This document shows, piece after piece, positions 28,645 to 37,564 of a stretch of DNA of 40,638 nucleotides. Numbering within the stretch: the first letter of the stretch is position 1; each line of letters starts with the position of its first letter. This stretch comes from Bacillota bacterium. Its GTDB lineage: Bacteria; Bacillota; Clostridia; Peptostreptococcales; Anaerovoracaceae. The notes under the pieces are model-generated. The model was given only the letters and a program-made list of their open reading frames with translations, ran no database searches and had not been told where the DNA came from. The stretch lies in NCBI GenBank assembly GCA_029239605.1, contig JARBUO010000012.1, positions 1-40,638 on the forward strand, in the 5' to 3' direction. Both the position numbers and the translations under genes were made by a program.

Positions 28645-29005
28645 TCCAGGTTCTTCTGTATTGCCCGAAACGACAATACGTCTCCTTATTACTTTGTTAA
28701 GCCCATAGCGGGTTCGGTCTCAGTACTGCACGACAGAACGATTGGGGCAGATAACTATTAGTATATATCTCTCTGCCATATTTTTCAAATATTGTTTTTG
28801 ATTGTGAACCGATTCCGTATCTGTCTGGGAAAACATCTTTGAAACAAATTACTTCTCCGTGAATATAGTATATTAACTCTGCTCAATGGTAGGAACTCTG
28901 GTGATAAAACTGCTTAGCCTTTGCTCTGCTATTTAGCAAGCTTAAGCTTTGTTTTACAGAGTCTAACCGTTGTCAGGAGTCCATTGATTAGAAAGGCGTG
29001 ATACT
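28645..29005. other. Divergent intergenic region
   Basis: About 360 bases between two divergent genes, so it should hold both promoters; none is convincing. A 12-base palindrome AAGCTTAAGCTT lies near 28939-28950. The plus-strand gene has GAAAGGCG as ribosome binding site. No other structure was recognised. Confidence 0.4.
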
Positions 29006-30196
29006 ATGGCGATTATCAAAGTATCGCCCAAAACAAACATCACCTCTTTGATTGCCTCAGATGAGGTTTCGGAGGGAGATGTTTTGATTCTCGAAGAAGG
29101 AATCTACCATCAGGTAGTTTTCATCAATAAAAGCTATATTCACATCCTGGCGAAAAACCAGCGCGTCGTATTCGACGGTTACGGTGAACTTTCAAATGCT
29201 TTCTTTCTTTTCGGAACCACCGGGGTAGAAGTCAGAGGCATAAAAATTCGAAATTATGCTTACGCTGGTATTATCGTGCTCTTTGGTTCCGGAAACCGAA
29301 TTCTCTCTAATAGAATCAAAGACGCTGGGGAGCGAGGCGTTGATATTGTGCGGTCTTCCGCAAATCTGGTCTGGAAAAACGAGATCTGTCTTGCGCGGTT
29401 TGGAGTTCTGGTGGAAACGGAAAGCTCGGGCAACTGGATCATTGAAAATAAAGTGCGAGACTGTATTGCCGATTGCTTCGAATCCTTTTTTACGGAAAGT
29501 ACAGGGAATGCATTTATCAGCAATACCGGCTGCAGCAGCGGTCTAAACTGCTTCTCCGCGGTTGGAGCAAATTGCCTTGTTCATCGAAACACGGCATTCG
29601 GGGCTCATTATAACGGAGTTGCGCTGGTTCTGGGAAGAGACTGCATCGCTCTGGAAAATAAAAGTAAAGGAAACGGAAGTCCCATCAATGGCACCTCAAA
29701 CTTTTCTTCCCCTGAAAATACGTTCATAGCTGACAATATTATAAATCACAACAATGAAATCGGCTTATACGTGACAAGTGACTACAGTATCATACAGAAT
29801 AACCGAATCAGTTGTAACGATAACATCGGACTCTCTCTCTCACCGGATTCTTCCAATTGCCTCATCTTTAATAACCGAATCCAGTGCAATGCGGGAGATG
29901 ACATTGTGGACAATGGCTCCGATAATAATTTCATCAGAAACTTAACTGGATGCTGTGATCATTGGGATCGCGAAGCTGAAGACCGGCCAGAAAATTCAGT
30001 CATGCTGACCGCTGAGAGTTCCGGTGTTTCGCTTACAAATAAACTGCAGATTGAGATTCAGCTGGAAAAAGCAGCGCTCGCAAAATTGGAGGAGCGCTCT
30101 GAAAGACAACCAGAGCATGCAAAACAAAGCCATCAGATCTTGATTGAGCAGCTGAAAGAGAAGATTGCCGGATGGGAAGCCCTATTGCAGCAATAA
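29006..30196 (+). CDS. Right-handed parallel beta-helix (NosD-like) repeat protein
   Basis: The 396-residue protein starts with a capping segment (VSEGDVLILEEGIYHQVVFI) followed by many roughly 22-residue turns with N and I/V steps, such as GNRILSNRIKDAG, ANLVWKNEI, GNWIIENKV, NTFIADNIINHNNEIGLYV and YSIIQNNRISCNDNIGLSL. This is the pattern of beta-helix families that bind or cut polysaccharide. There is no signal peptide and no membrane helix. The last 55 residues are charged and helical, likely a coiled coil. A spore or envelope role is possible but not shown. A good terminator follows. Confidence 0.85.
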   Translation: MAIIKVSPKTNITSLIASDEVSEGDVLILEEGIYHQVVFINKSYIHILAKNQRVVFDGYGELSNAFFLFGTTGVEVRGIKIRNYAYAGIIVLFGSGNRILSNRIKDAGERGVDIVRSSANLVWKNEICLARFGVLVETESSGNWIIENKVRDCIADCFESFFTESTGNAFISNTGCSSGLNCFSAVGANCLVHRNTAFGAHYNGVALVLGRDCIALENKSKGNGSPINGTSNFSSPENTFIADNIINHNNEIGLYVTSDYSIIQNNRISCNDNIGLSLSPDSSNCLIFNNRIQCNAGDDIVDNGSDNNFIRNLTGCCDHWDREAEDRPENSVMLTAESSGVSLTNKLQIEIQLEKAALAKLEERSERQPEHAKQSHQILIEQLKEKIAGWEALLQQ

Positions 30197-30285
30197 TTAG
30201 AAGGTACTGCAACACTCCAAAGTTTTGAGGAGTATGCTCCCATATTATCAGCATACGAAACGGAAGAGCAAAGAAAAGAAAACAA

Positions 30286-30341
30286 AACACCTCATTCAAA
30301 CGGCAATTTTCGCTGCCGCTTAAAATGAGGTGTTGTTTTTT
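30286..30341 (+). terminator. Terminator after the beta-helix gene
   Basis: AACACCTCATT (30286-30296) pairs perfectly with AATGAGGTGTT (30324-30334); a smaller CGGCA/TGCCG stem sits in the loop. T7 follows on the plus strand. It is followed within about 60 bases by the end of the convergent gene at 30395. Confidence 0.9.
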
Positions 30342-30394
30342 TATTTTTATAAAAAGTTTGGATTTATCTTTTTAAAATTTTTATCTGCTGAGGC

Positions 30395-32938
30395 CTAGAG
30401 GAATTTTGTAATAGGGTCTTGGTTTTTATACCCTTCCAGCAGTTTTGCTGACTTGGATACATCTCCCATCAGGATGCCGCCGCAGAATCTGTTATTGACA
30501 AAATACAGTTTCTCATACGTATTCTTTGCACCATCATAAACTTCAAATGTCTTATAGACCTTGGAAGGATCTTTCCCGTTATCACCCACAGCAAACAGAG
30601 TAGTTCCCATGCCGCTGAACGCATTTGACGGTACAAAAGCCTCGTATTGATACGCGTCACCGACAGCATTGATTCCCGCTGCCTTACCCATCTCAACGGC
30701 TTGGCCCCAGATTGCATAGTTGACTCCGTTGAATTCTGCGCAGTCACCGCAGGCATAAATATTTTCTGCACTGGTTTCCATCTTCTCATTGACCTTGATG
30801 GAACGATCCGTATCAATGCCAATGGCTTTTGCCAGTTCAACGTTTTGGCGCACTCCGGTGGAAAGGATGACAAGCTCAGCCTCAACCAAGGTTCCGTCAG
30901 CCATTTTTACGCCGGATGCCTTTCCGTCGCCTGAGATTTCTTCAATTCCAATGCCAGTGATTATCTTAATTCCTGATTTTTCTGCCGCTGCAGTCAAAAG
31001 TGCGGAACCTCTTTCATCCAGCTGTCTTCCCATAATGACAGGAGCCATTTCGATGACCGTGACGTCTTTTCCGGCTTTCTTAAGCTCCCATGCAGCTTCC
31101 AGACCCAGAATACCACCGCCGATTACGACTGTCTTCTCTGCGTTCTGCAGGAATTTCTGTAATTGATTGACGCCTTCCAGCGTACGGATTGCGAAAACAC
31201 CTTCCTGTCCCGCACCCTTGATCGGAGGGATGAAAGAATCCGCTCCTGTGGCAAGAATCAGCTTGTCATAGCCTCTGGTTTCACCATTTTCCAGCACCAG
31301 CTCCTTGGTGTCCTTTTTAATCTCTTTTACAGTTGCTCCAAGGGTTAGGGTAATATTCTTTTCTCGATACCATTCCTCGGGCTTGATATAAAAGTTAATG
31401 GGATCCACCTCGGACAGAATGCCCTTGGTGAGCATCGGTCTGTTGTATCCGATGACATTCTCGCTGGAGATGATCTCAATACTGCACGTTTTATTTCTCT
31501 TCCTGATTTCTTCGCAGGCAGTGGTTCCGGCAGCCCCATTTCCAATAATGACAATGCGTTCTGCTTTATCTGATACAAAGGAAGTGTCAGAAACTTCAAG
31601 GGCGGTAAACTGATCCGGTCCAACGCCGCAAACAGGGCAGGATTCCGGTGGTTCCTCGCCTTCAATCTCCGCACCGCAAACAAGGCATTTCCATACTTTC
31701 TTGGGAGCATTAGAGGGTTTTACATTTTCAACAATCTTACCTGCCAGTACGGATGCTCCGAAGCCATAGCCGAATTCGAAAGCCTCCTGAAGCTGGGCAT
31801 CATTGGGCTTAAATCTGATTTTGAGGCCTTCTCCGTAAAGTTTCATATTTAGCTGTTTCAAGCGTTCCATAATATTGGGAACCCCTTCTCCGCTCCATCC
31901 ATAGGAGCCGAAGGCAGAGGCAATTTTCTTTCCGTGGGTCTTTGCAAAAATCGCTGTTGTCAGATCCCAGATCGGCTTCAGTGCTTCTCCAACCATGGTT
32001 GGCGTACCAAACAGGATTCCGTCCGCCCAGTATAGCTCATCTAGTACCTTGGCAGTATCATCGTAGACCATATCGTAAAGTTTTACATCAATATCTCCAA
32101 AGGCTTTGATTCCTTCCGTGATCTTGTCTGCGATCATCTTTGTATAACCGTAGGCGCTCACATAAGGGATAATCACTGTTTTCTTGGAATTGGGATTGGT
32201 TTCCGTTGCCCATTCCTTATATAAATGAATCATTTCCTGCGGATTGTCAATGAGAACCGGCCCGTGTCCGGTGAGAATCATTTGGATATCCAGATCCTGC
32301 ACCTTCTTGACCGCATCCAGTACATTGGGCTTAAACGGTGCCATAATGCAGTCAAAATAGTATTTCACAGAGCTCATGTAATCTTCTTTGCTTGCGACGG
32401 TGTCATTTGTAATACCTTCCAGTGAGTAGTGGGTGCCAAAGGCATCACAGGTCACGAGAATTCCATCCTCTTCAACAAAGGTGAACATGGTATCCGGCCA
32501 GTGTAAATTAGGTGCACTGATGAACTTCAGCGTCTTGTTGCCAAGGGAAAGCTTGTCCCCATCTTTTACAATTACACTATTAAAGTCCTTGTTGCAGATC
32601 TCCTTCATAAAGTTGATCGCTGCTGACGTACCGACAAGTTTCAGTTTCGGATTGATTTCCAAAAGCTTTTCAATGGTTCCGCTGTGATCCGGCTCTGTGT
32701 GACTTACGATAATATAGTCGATTTCATTCACAGGGATGATCCCAGTGAGCTTCTCAAGGTAATCTTCTGAAAACTTTGCCTTGGAGGTTTCAAAAACCAC
32801 ACTCTTTTCCGAACCCTTCAGAACATAGGAATTATAGGAAGTACCGAATTCGGTGTACATAATAATATCGAATATTCTTAAGTCAGGATCCTGATTTCCT
32901 ACCCAGAACAGATCCTCTTTTAGTTGTTTTGTCTTCAT
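30395..32938 (-). CDS. Flavodiiron protein-rubredoxin-NAD(P)H:rubredoxin oxidoreductase fusion
   Basis: The 847-residue protein joins three redox modules. Residues about 1-245 are a metallo-beta-lactamase-like diiron domain with ligands in SHTEPDHSG (His80, Glu82, Asp84, His85). About 250-395 is a flavodoxin domain with SAYGYTKMIADKI and ASAFGSYGWSGEG. From about 416 a rubredoxin has CLVCG (Cys418) and CPVCG. From about 460 an FAD/NAD oxidoreductase has IVIIGNGAAGTTA, a second dinucleotide site VVIGGGILGLEAAWEL and YACGDCAEF. Together they can carry electrons from NAD(P)H to O2 or NO, giving water or N2O. The ATG at 32938 is preferred because AAGGAGG precedes it. It follows pyrG by 41 bases with no terminator seen, so co-transcription is possible. 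Confidence 0.95.
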   Translation of the reverse strand: MKTKQLKEDLFWVGNQDPDLRIFDIIMYTEFGTSYNSYVLKGSEKSVVFETSKAKFSEDYLEKLTGIIPVNEIDYIIVSHTEPDHSGTIEKLLEINPKLKLVGTSAAINFMKEICNKDFNSVIVKDGDKLSLGNKTLKFISAPNLHWPDTMFTFVEEDGILVTCDAFGTHYSLEGITNDTVASKEDYMSSVKYYFDCIMAPFKPNVLDAVKKVQDLDIQMILTGHGPVLIDNPQEMIHLYKEWATETNPNSKKTVIIPYVSAYGYTKMIADKITEGIKAFGDIDVKLYDMVYDDTAKVLDELYWADGILFGTPTMVGEALKPIWDLTTAIFAKTHGKKIASAFGSYGWSGEGVPNIMERLKQLNMKLYGEGLKIRFKPNDAQLQEAFEFGYGFGASVLAGKIVENVKPSNAPKKVWKCLVCGAEIEGEEPPESCPVCGVGPDQFTALEVSDTSFVSDKAERIVIIGNGAAGTTACEEIRKRNKTCSIEIISSENVIGYNRPMLTKGILSEVDPINFYIKPEEWYREKNITLTLGATVKEIKKDTKELVLENGETRGYDKLILATGADSFIPPIKGAGQEGVFAIRTLEGVNQLQKFLQNAEKTVVIGGGILGLEAAWELKKAGKDVTVIEMAPVIMGRQLDERGSALLTAAAEKSGIKIITGIGIEEISGDGKASGVKMADGTLVEAELVILSTGVRQNVELAKAIGIDTDRSIKVNEKMETSAENIYACGDCAEFNGVNYAIWGQAVEMGKAAGINAVGDAYQYEAFVPSNAFSGMGTTLFAVGDNGKDPSKVYKTFEVYDGAKNTYEKLYFVNNRFCGGILMGDVSKSAKLLEGYKNQDPITKFL

Positions 32939-32979
32939 TGCTACATCCTCCTTATTCATCCATATAGTACCCCATTGGG

Positions 32980-34581
32980 TTATTTACTAAACAAGGCCGC
33001 CTTCACAAATTCCCGGAACAGGGGATGGGCCTGGTTGGGCCGGCTTTTAAATTCGGGATGATATTGCACGCCAACATAGAAATCGTTTGTTGGAATTTCA
33101 ACTGCTTCAACCAGTCTTCCGTCCGGGGATGTTCCGGTTATAACCATTCCTTTCCCCTCTACCAATTCACGATATTCGTTGTTAAATTCGTAACGATGTC
33201 TGTGGCGTTCACTGATAAAATCTTTCCCATAGGCCTTTTCCATCATGCTCCCAGCCTTGATGCTGCAGGGATAAGCACCAAGCCGCATGGTTCCGCCCTT
33301 AGGAATATCGCCGTACTGATCCGGCATGAAATCTATAACAGAGTGACATCCGTCTACATCAAATTCGCTGGAATTGGCCTCAGAAAGGCCCAGCACCTTC
33401 TGTGCAAACTCAATCACTGCAATTTGCATTCCTAAGCAGATTCCCAGATAGGGAATATTATTCTCACGGGCAAATCCCGCTGCTGCAATCTTACCCTGAA
33501 TTCCCCGGTCTCCAAAACCTCCGGGAACGAGAATCCCGCTGCAGTCGCCAAGAAGAGCCGACGCTGTTTGCTCGGTAACCTCTTCTGAGTCAACCCACTT
33601 GATATTGACGATGCATCCATTTTCATAGCCTGCATGATTGAGTGCTTCCGCAACGGACAAATACGCATCATGGAGTTTTACGTACTTGCCGACAATGGCA
33701 ATGGTTACCGCTTTGTCCCTTTTCCTGATGCGATCCAGCATGGAGATCCACTCTCCCATGTCATAGGTTTCGCAGCAATCCAAATGAAGTTCTCTGCAGA
33801 CAATCTCCGACAATCCGCTTTCTTCCAGCATCATCGGTGCTTCATATAAAACCGGAACCGTAATATTCTCGATTACGCAATCGGGTTTCACATTGCAGAA
33901 CAGTGCAATTTTTTGTTTGATCTCATCTTCAATAGGCTCGTCCGCTCTTGTAACGATGATATCAGGAGAAATTCCCAGTGCTCTGAGCTCTTTAACAGAG
34001 TGCTGCGTGGGTTTTGATTTATGTTCGCCGGAACCCTTGATATAAGGAACAAGCGTTACATGCATAAACAGGCAATTTTCTTTTCCCACTTCAAGAGACA
34101 CCTGCCTGATGGCTTCAAGAAAGGGCTGACTTTCTATATCACCTGTGGTCCCGCCGATTTCTGTAATAACGACATCAGCATGGCTATTTTCTCCTACGGA
34201 ATAGATAAATTTCTTAATTTCGTTCGTCACATGAGGAATGACCTGAACCGTACTGCCCAGGTACTCCCCTGCTCTTTCTTTGGACAAAACATTCCAGTAA
34301 ACCTTTCCTGTTGTCAGGTTGGAATACTTATTCAAATCTTCATCAATAAACCGCTCATAATGCCCAAGATCCAAGTCTGTTTCCGCACCGTCCTCCGTTA
34401 CAAACACTTCGCCGTGCTGATACGGGCTCATTGTACCTGGATCCACATTGATATAGGGATCCAGCTTCTGTGCTGCAATCTTAAGGCCTCTGGCTTTCAA
34501 AAGCCGACCGAGTGACGCAGCGGTAATCCCTTTTCCAAGACCCGATACAACTCCTCCTGTAACAAAAATAAACTTTGTCAT
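32980..34581 (-). CDS. pyrG: CTP synthase
   Basis: The 533-residue enzyme has the synthase domain (about 1-270; [40 protein letters not shown]) and the glutaminase domain (about 290-533) with nucleophile Cys382 in YLGICLGMQ and the VQYHPEF pair. It makes CTP from UTP, ATP and glutamine. The ATG at 34581 has GGAGGTG before it; the longer reading to 34656 adds residues not seen in the family. The leader holds a hairpin with a T-rich tail, which fits attenuation known for pyrG in Gram-positive bacteria. Confidence 0.97.
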   Translation of the reverse strand: MTKFIFVTGGVVSGLGKGITAASLGRLLKARGLKIAAQKLDPYINVDPGTMSPYQHGEVFVTEDGAETDLDLGHYERFIDEDLNKYSNLTTGKVYWNVLSKERAGEYLGSTVQVIPHVTNEIKKFIYSVGENSHADVVITEIGGTTGDIESQPFLEAIRQVSLEVGKENCLFMHVTLVPYIKGSGEHKSKPTQHSVKELRALGISPDIIVTRADEPIEDEIKQKIALFCNVKPDCVIENITVPVLYEAPMMLEESGLSEIVCRELHLDCCETYDMGEWISMLDRIRKRDKAVTIAIVGKYVKLHDAYLSVAEALNHAGYENGCIVNIKWVDSEEVTEQTASALLGDCSGILVPGGFGDRGIQGKIAAAGFARENNIPYLGICLGMQIAVIEFAQKVLGLSEANSSEFDVDGCHSVIDFMPDQYGDIPKGGTMRLGAYPCSIKAGSMMEKAYGKDFISERHRHRYEFNNEYRELVEGKGMVITGTSPDGRLVEAVEIPTNDFYVGVQYHPEFKSRPNQAHPLFREFVKAALFSK

Positions 34582-34605
34582 AACCGTTTTCACCTCCCTG
34601 CAAAA

Positions 34606-34663
34606 ATAAAAAAATAGATTCGGTATTTTTGGGGTGTACAATATAAGCCCCACCAAATGACCG
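34606..34663 (-). promoter_or_regulatory. Possible attenuator in the pyrG leader
   Basis: On the minus strand a hairpin made of CGGT/ACCG, ATTT/AAAT and GGGG/CCCC segments (34621-34663), with small internal loops, is followed by a T-rich run ending about 20 bases before the pyrG ribosome binding site. B. subtilis pyrG is controlled by a leader terminator with repeated G addition at the start point. The GGGC start is not evident here, so the mechanism may differ. Confidence 0.4.
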
Positions 34664-34703
34664 TCCTCTATTCGTTCACGATAGCTTTTATTATTCAGTT
34701 CTT

Positions 34704-34732
34704 ATCATAGTATGCACAGTAACCGATGCCAA
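34704..34732 (-). promoter_or_regulatory. Promoter of pyrG
   Basis: Minus-strand TTGGCA (34727-34732), 17 bases, TATGAT (34704-34709), about 120 bases before the pyrG start codon. Confidence 0.55.
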
Positions 34733-34844
34733 CCATGAAAAAAATCACAAAGTATGTGATTCTAAATTTTCCTCTGCACAATATTAACACATCGTTCAAA
34801 AAATATCTAGCACTTTCCTGTCAAAATTCATTTTTTTTTGATAG

Positions 34845-34932
34845 TCCCAGGCGATTCGTCACATACGCGCAAATGCCTCATATACTGTACTATGCGGTCA
34901 ATCGCTGACCGCTTTCTAATATACGCCTGGGA
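34845..34932. other. Structured intergenic element, possible RNA
   Basis: TCCCAGGCG (34845-34853) pairs perfectly with CGCCTGGGA (34924-34932) and encloses a 7-base hairpin GCGGTCA/TGACCGC (34894-34912). The 88-base unit lies in a gap of about 400 bases between pyrG and the threonine aldolase gene. Further palindromes follow (ATGCATGCAT near 34937, AACGGATCCGTT near 35026). No riboswitch class, T-box, 6S or SRP motif was recognised. Strand and transcription are unknown. Confidence 0.4.
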
Positions 34933-35067
34933 AGAGATGCATGCATATCCTTTACGTCCCTCATTTATGCACCGATACCTGAGTCTTCTTATTTCATTGA
35001 AATAAACTGCAGTTTTGAATCTTTTAACGGATCCGTTCAGATCAGTTCTGCAGATGTTGATTTGTAG

Positions 35068-35097
35068 GGGAGAATAGTAATCTATTCTCCCTTTTTT
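35068..35097 (+). terminator. Terminator upstream of the threonine aldolase gene
   Basis: A perfect 10-base stem, GGGAGAATAG (35068-35077) and CTATTCTCCC (35082-35091), with loop TAAT is followed by T6 on the plus strand. It lies 55 bases before a plus-strand gene with no plus-strand gene upstream, so it ends either a leader or a small RNA starting in 34750-35060. Confidence 0.85.
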
Positions 35098-35152
35098 AGT
35101 GCTTTGTGTTACAATGAAATCATTACATATTACGTGAAACGGAGGCATAGCC

Positions 35153-36193
35153 ATGTACAGTTTTTTATGTGACTACAGTGAAGGCGCCCACCCCAGAATT
35201 TTAGAGGCACTGAATCGGACAAACCTTGAACAGACAGACGGCTACGGAATGGATTCGCATTGCCTTTCAGCTGCTGCACTGATCCAAAAACATATCAAAA
35301 GGGAGAATGCAGACATCCATTTCTTTGTCGGCGGCACCCAGACGAATCTGACAGCGATTTCTGCGTTTTTGAGACCTCATCAAGCTGTTATTTCCGCTTC
35401 AACAGCTCATATTCAGGTTCACGAAACCGGAGCAATTGAGGCCACAGGCCATAAAATTCTTCTGAAATCATCCGCTGACGGCAAACTGACTCCAGCGGAC
35501 ATCCAAGCAGCCCTTGATGAGCATGAGGACGAGCATATGGCCAAGCCCAAGCTGGTCTATATTTCTAACTCCACTGAAATCGGCTCCATTTATTTTAAGG
35601 CTGAACTGGAACAGATCAGCGCTGTCTGCAGGGAGAACAGTTTAATTCTCTATATGGATGGTGCTCGCTTAGGCTCTGCACTTTCTTCAAAAGAGAATGA
35701 CCTTACGCTCCCCGAAATTGCTGAACTTGTGGATGCATTCTACATTGGGGGCACAAAAAATGGTGCTCTAATGGGCGAGGCACTGGTCATCTGCAGAGAT
35801 GATCTAAAAGAAGATTTTCGGTATCATATTAAACAAAGAGGCGGTCTTCTGGCAAAAGGAAGACTTTTAGGGATTCAATTCGAGGAATTGTTCCGTGACA
35901 ATTTATATTTTGAACTGGCTGCTCACGCAAATCGAATGGCAGAACTTCTAAACAATTGTTTCATGGAAATGAAATGCGGGTTTTTGACCCATTCACCCTC
36001 TAATCAGATCTTTCCCATTCTCCCAAACAACATCATAGAAAAGCTTGAGAAAGATTATTCTTTCTACCGCTGGAAAAAAACAGATGAAACCCACTCTGCA
36101 ATCCGCCTGGTTACCTCCTGGGCTACTGAAGAAAGGGATGTATATGTTTTTATAGAACGGCTGAAGAAATATTACAGAAGCACCGATTGTTAG
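35153..36193 (+). CDS. Low-specificity L-threonine aldolase family protein
   Basis: The 346-residue fold-type I PLP enzyme has SEGAHPRILEALNRTN, FFVGGTQTNLTAISAFLRP (cofactor phosphate region), LYMDGARLGSAL (Asp for the pyridine nitrogen) and the PLP lysine Lys202 in IGGTKNGALMGEAL. The family splits threonine or allo-threonine to glycine and acetaldehyde; related beta-eliminating lyases also fit. The ATG has CGGAGG before it. It stands alone on the plus strand behind a terminator and a structured leader region. Confidence 0.92.
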   Translation: MYSFLCDYSEGAHPRILEALNRTNLEQTDGYGMDSHCLSAAALIQKHIKRENADIHFFVGGTQTNLTAISAFLRPHQAVISASTAHIQVHETGAIEATGHKILLKSSADGKLTPADIQAALDEHEDEHMAKPKLVYISNSTEIGSIYFKAELEQISAVCRENSLILYMDGARLGSALSSKENDLTLPEIAELVDAFYIGGTKNGALMGEALVICRDDLKEDFRYHIKQRGGLLAKGRLLGIQFEELFRDNLYFELAAHANRMAELLNNCFMEMKCGFLTHSPSNQIFPILPNNIIEKLEKDYSFYRWKKTDETHSAIRLVTSWATEERDVYVFIERLKKYYRSTDC

Positions 36194-36317
36194 CATAATT
36201 CATCCATTTTGCTTCATACTACTCTTGTTATGGTATTCTAGGAAACCAACACTTAACTGGCAAAGCAGCCTGTCTTAGAAAACTGCTGCCGCATGGGATT
36301 AACAAATTTTCTCATTC

Positions 36318-36331
36318 GTTGCAAATGCAAC
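36318..36331. promoter_or_regulatory. Palindrome upstream of the cupin gene
   Basis: GTTGCAAATGCAAC is a perfect 6+6 dyad with 2 central bases, about 75 bases before the cupin start. TATGAT lies about 22 bases downstream, so it sits near a -35 position. The form recalls Crp/Fnr-type sites but does not match a consensus I know. Confidence 0.35.
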
Positions 36332-36406
36332 GTAATTCGAATAATTTGCATGCTATGATTCCCATAGAAGCTAACGTTAAGTTGAAATCATGAAAGCAGG
36401 GATAAT

Positions 36407-36742
36407 ATGAAGAATAAGATTATGAAGAACATTGATGCGTCAAACGTTATGGCGCTGTCAGATTTGGTTGCCTATCAGGACGGTCAGGTTGTAAGCAAAA
36501 CCCTTGTCCAGAATCCAAACGTAAGCTTGACTCTGTTTTCTTTTGATCAGGGCGAGGAAATAAGCACCCATGCGTCTCACGGAGATGCTCTGGTATATGT
36601 AATTGACGGTCAGGCAGAGGTCACCATCGGGAATGAAAAATTCCTCGTGAATGCAGGTGAAACCATATTGATGCCTGCGGAGATTCCCCATGCGGTATCC
36701 GCTCCTCAGAAAATGAAGTTTATGCTGACGGTGGTCTTCTAA
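36407..36742 (+). CDS. Small cupin-domain protein
   Basis: The 111-residue single-domain cupin has first motif (EISTHASHGDALVYVIDGQA, with histidines and an acidic side chain as metal ligands) and second motif (NAGETILMPAEIPHAV). The size and fold fit the stand-alone cupin_2 group seen in many anaerobes. The substrate and the metal are unknown. The ATG has CAGGGA close upstream. It lies 155 bases before the ferredoxin gene on the same strand, with an inverted repeat between them. Confidence 0.88.
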   Translation: MKNKIMKNIDASNVMALSDLVAYQDGQVVSKTLVQNPNVSLTLFSFDQGEEISTHASHGDALVYVIDGQAEVTIGNEKFLVNAGETILMPAEIPHAVSAPQKMKFMLTVVF

Positions 36743-36830
36743 AGTTACTCTGATGCATGAATGTTTTCGGGCAGCACAGACCGCCTTTAAGTCTAAGAAA
36801 GAAGTTTTCTACAGGAATAGGTTTCCAGCA

Positions 36831-36848
36831 GAATGGGATCACCCATTC
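36831..36848. promoter_or_regulatory. Inverted repeat before the ferredoxin gene
   Basis: GAATGGG, ATCA, CCCATTC form a perfect 7-base dyad about 50 bases before the ferredoxin start. A CATAAT box lies 6-8 bases downstream. It has no T tail, so it is more likely an operator than a terminator for the cupin gene. Confidence 0.35.
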
Positions 36849-36896
36849 TTTGGCATAATATTCAATATAAATTAAGTTTCTTCAGGAGGGTTTATT

Positions 36897-37085
36897 ATGA
36901 AAGCGAGAATTGATCGTGACGGCTGTATCGGCTGTGGACTATGTCCTTCCATCTGTCCGGAAGTGTTTCAGATGGCAGACGATGGACTGGCAGAAGTGAT
37001 TACAGAAGACGTTCCGGCTGATGCGGAAGGTACCGCAGTAGAGGCTCAGGAAAATTGTCCCGTGTCTGTAATCTTTGTTGAATGA
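36897..37085 (+). CDS. Small [4Fe-4S] ferredoxin
   Basis: This 62-residue ferredoxin has CIGCGLCPSICP near the N-terminus (Cys10, 13, 16, 20) and a final CP motif (Cys54), fitting one [4Fe-4S] cluster held by Cys10, 13, 16 and 54. The second cluster motif is absent, and the acidic middle is typical of single-cluster types. It is a soluble electron carrier; PFOR at 347-3880 or the rubredoxin/flavodiiron system could be partners, but that is inference. CAGGAGGG precedes the ATG. It has its own terminator. Confidence 0.95.
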   Translation: MKARIDRDGCIGCGLCPSICPEVFQMADDGLAEVITEDVPADAEGTAVEAQENCPVSVIFVE

Positions 37086-37139
37086 TACAAGGATTGCTGG
37101 TGAAAGTCCGTATCTTACAATCAAATTATATTCATATGG

Positions 37140-37177
37140 AAAACCGGAAGGCATTTCAAAAAACCTTCCGGTTTTTT
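37140..37177 (+). terminator. Terminator after the ferredoxin gene
   Basis: AAAACCGGAAGG (37140-37151) and CCTTCCGGTTTT (37164-37175) form a perfect 12-base stem with a 12-base loop; T6 overlaps the end of the stem on the plus strand. Confidence 0.92.
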
Positions 37178-37233
37178 ACTGTAAGTAGCCTGCTCGTGCT
37201 TTGGTATGCTGTCCTGCATCCGTTGTTTCACAG

Positions 37234-37462
37234 TAATCCACAGATCCTTTGTTTTTTCCAGTAGATTTTCCCTAACTTTCAATTTGTTTTTCAACAGGCC
37301 AGAATTGTGTATTTTTAAGGTTCCATATCCTTTTCCACATAATTTTAAAAATTGTATACAATCTTATTCACACTGGCTTGTGGAAAATCAAAACCGCATA
37401 TATCGCTTATATTTCAACGTCATGCGGTTATTCTCGACAAATTTCTACAGAATTTATCCACA
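37234..37462 (+). promoter_or_regulatory. DnaA-box module A
   Basis: Five DnaA-box-like 9-mers lie in 230 bases. TAATCCACA (37234), TTTTCCACA (37331), TTATTCACA (37364) and TGTGGAAAA (37379, reverse) each differ by one base from TTATCCACA; a perfect TTATCCACA is at 37454. A 12-base palindrome ATTGTATACAAT lies at 37351-37362. The same order and spacing recur in module B at 40102-40232. The stretch 37178-37564 holds no gene. Confidence 0.65.
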
Positions 37463-37564
37463 GCCTGTTGTTAGTATTTCAAAAAGGCATGGTTCCCTTC
37501 GGCGGTTGCAAGCAGCCTGAGCACCGTCCTTTATCGACGAGGGGTACCCCCTCTGCACTCCCCA

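Noticed and set aside
34845-34932. 6S RNA, SRP RNA, tmRNA or c-di-GMP riboswitch
   Set aside because: None of the conserved core words of these RNAs is present, although the region is structured.
35098-35152. T-box or other amino-acid leader before the threonine aldolase gene
   Set aside because: The T-box antiterminator word (AGGGTGGNACCGCG type) is absent from 34750-35150.
34828-35154. 108-codon minus-strand ORF in the gap before the threonine aldolase gene
   Set aside because: It is antisense to the aldolase leader, covers the terminator and hairpins, and lacks a ribosome binding site.
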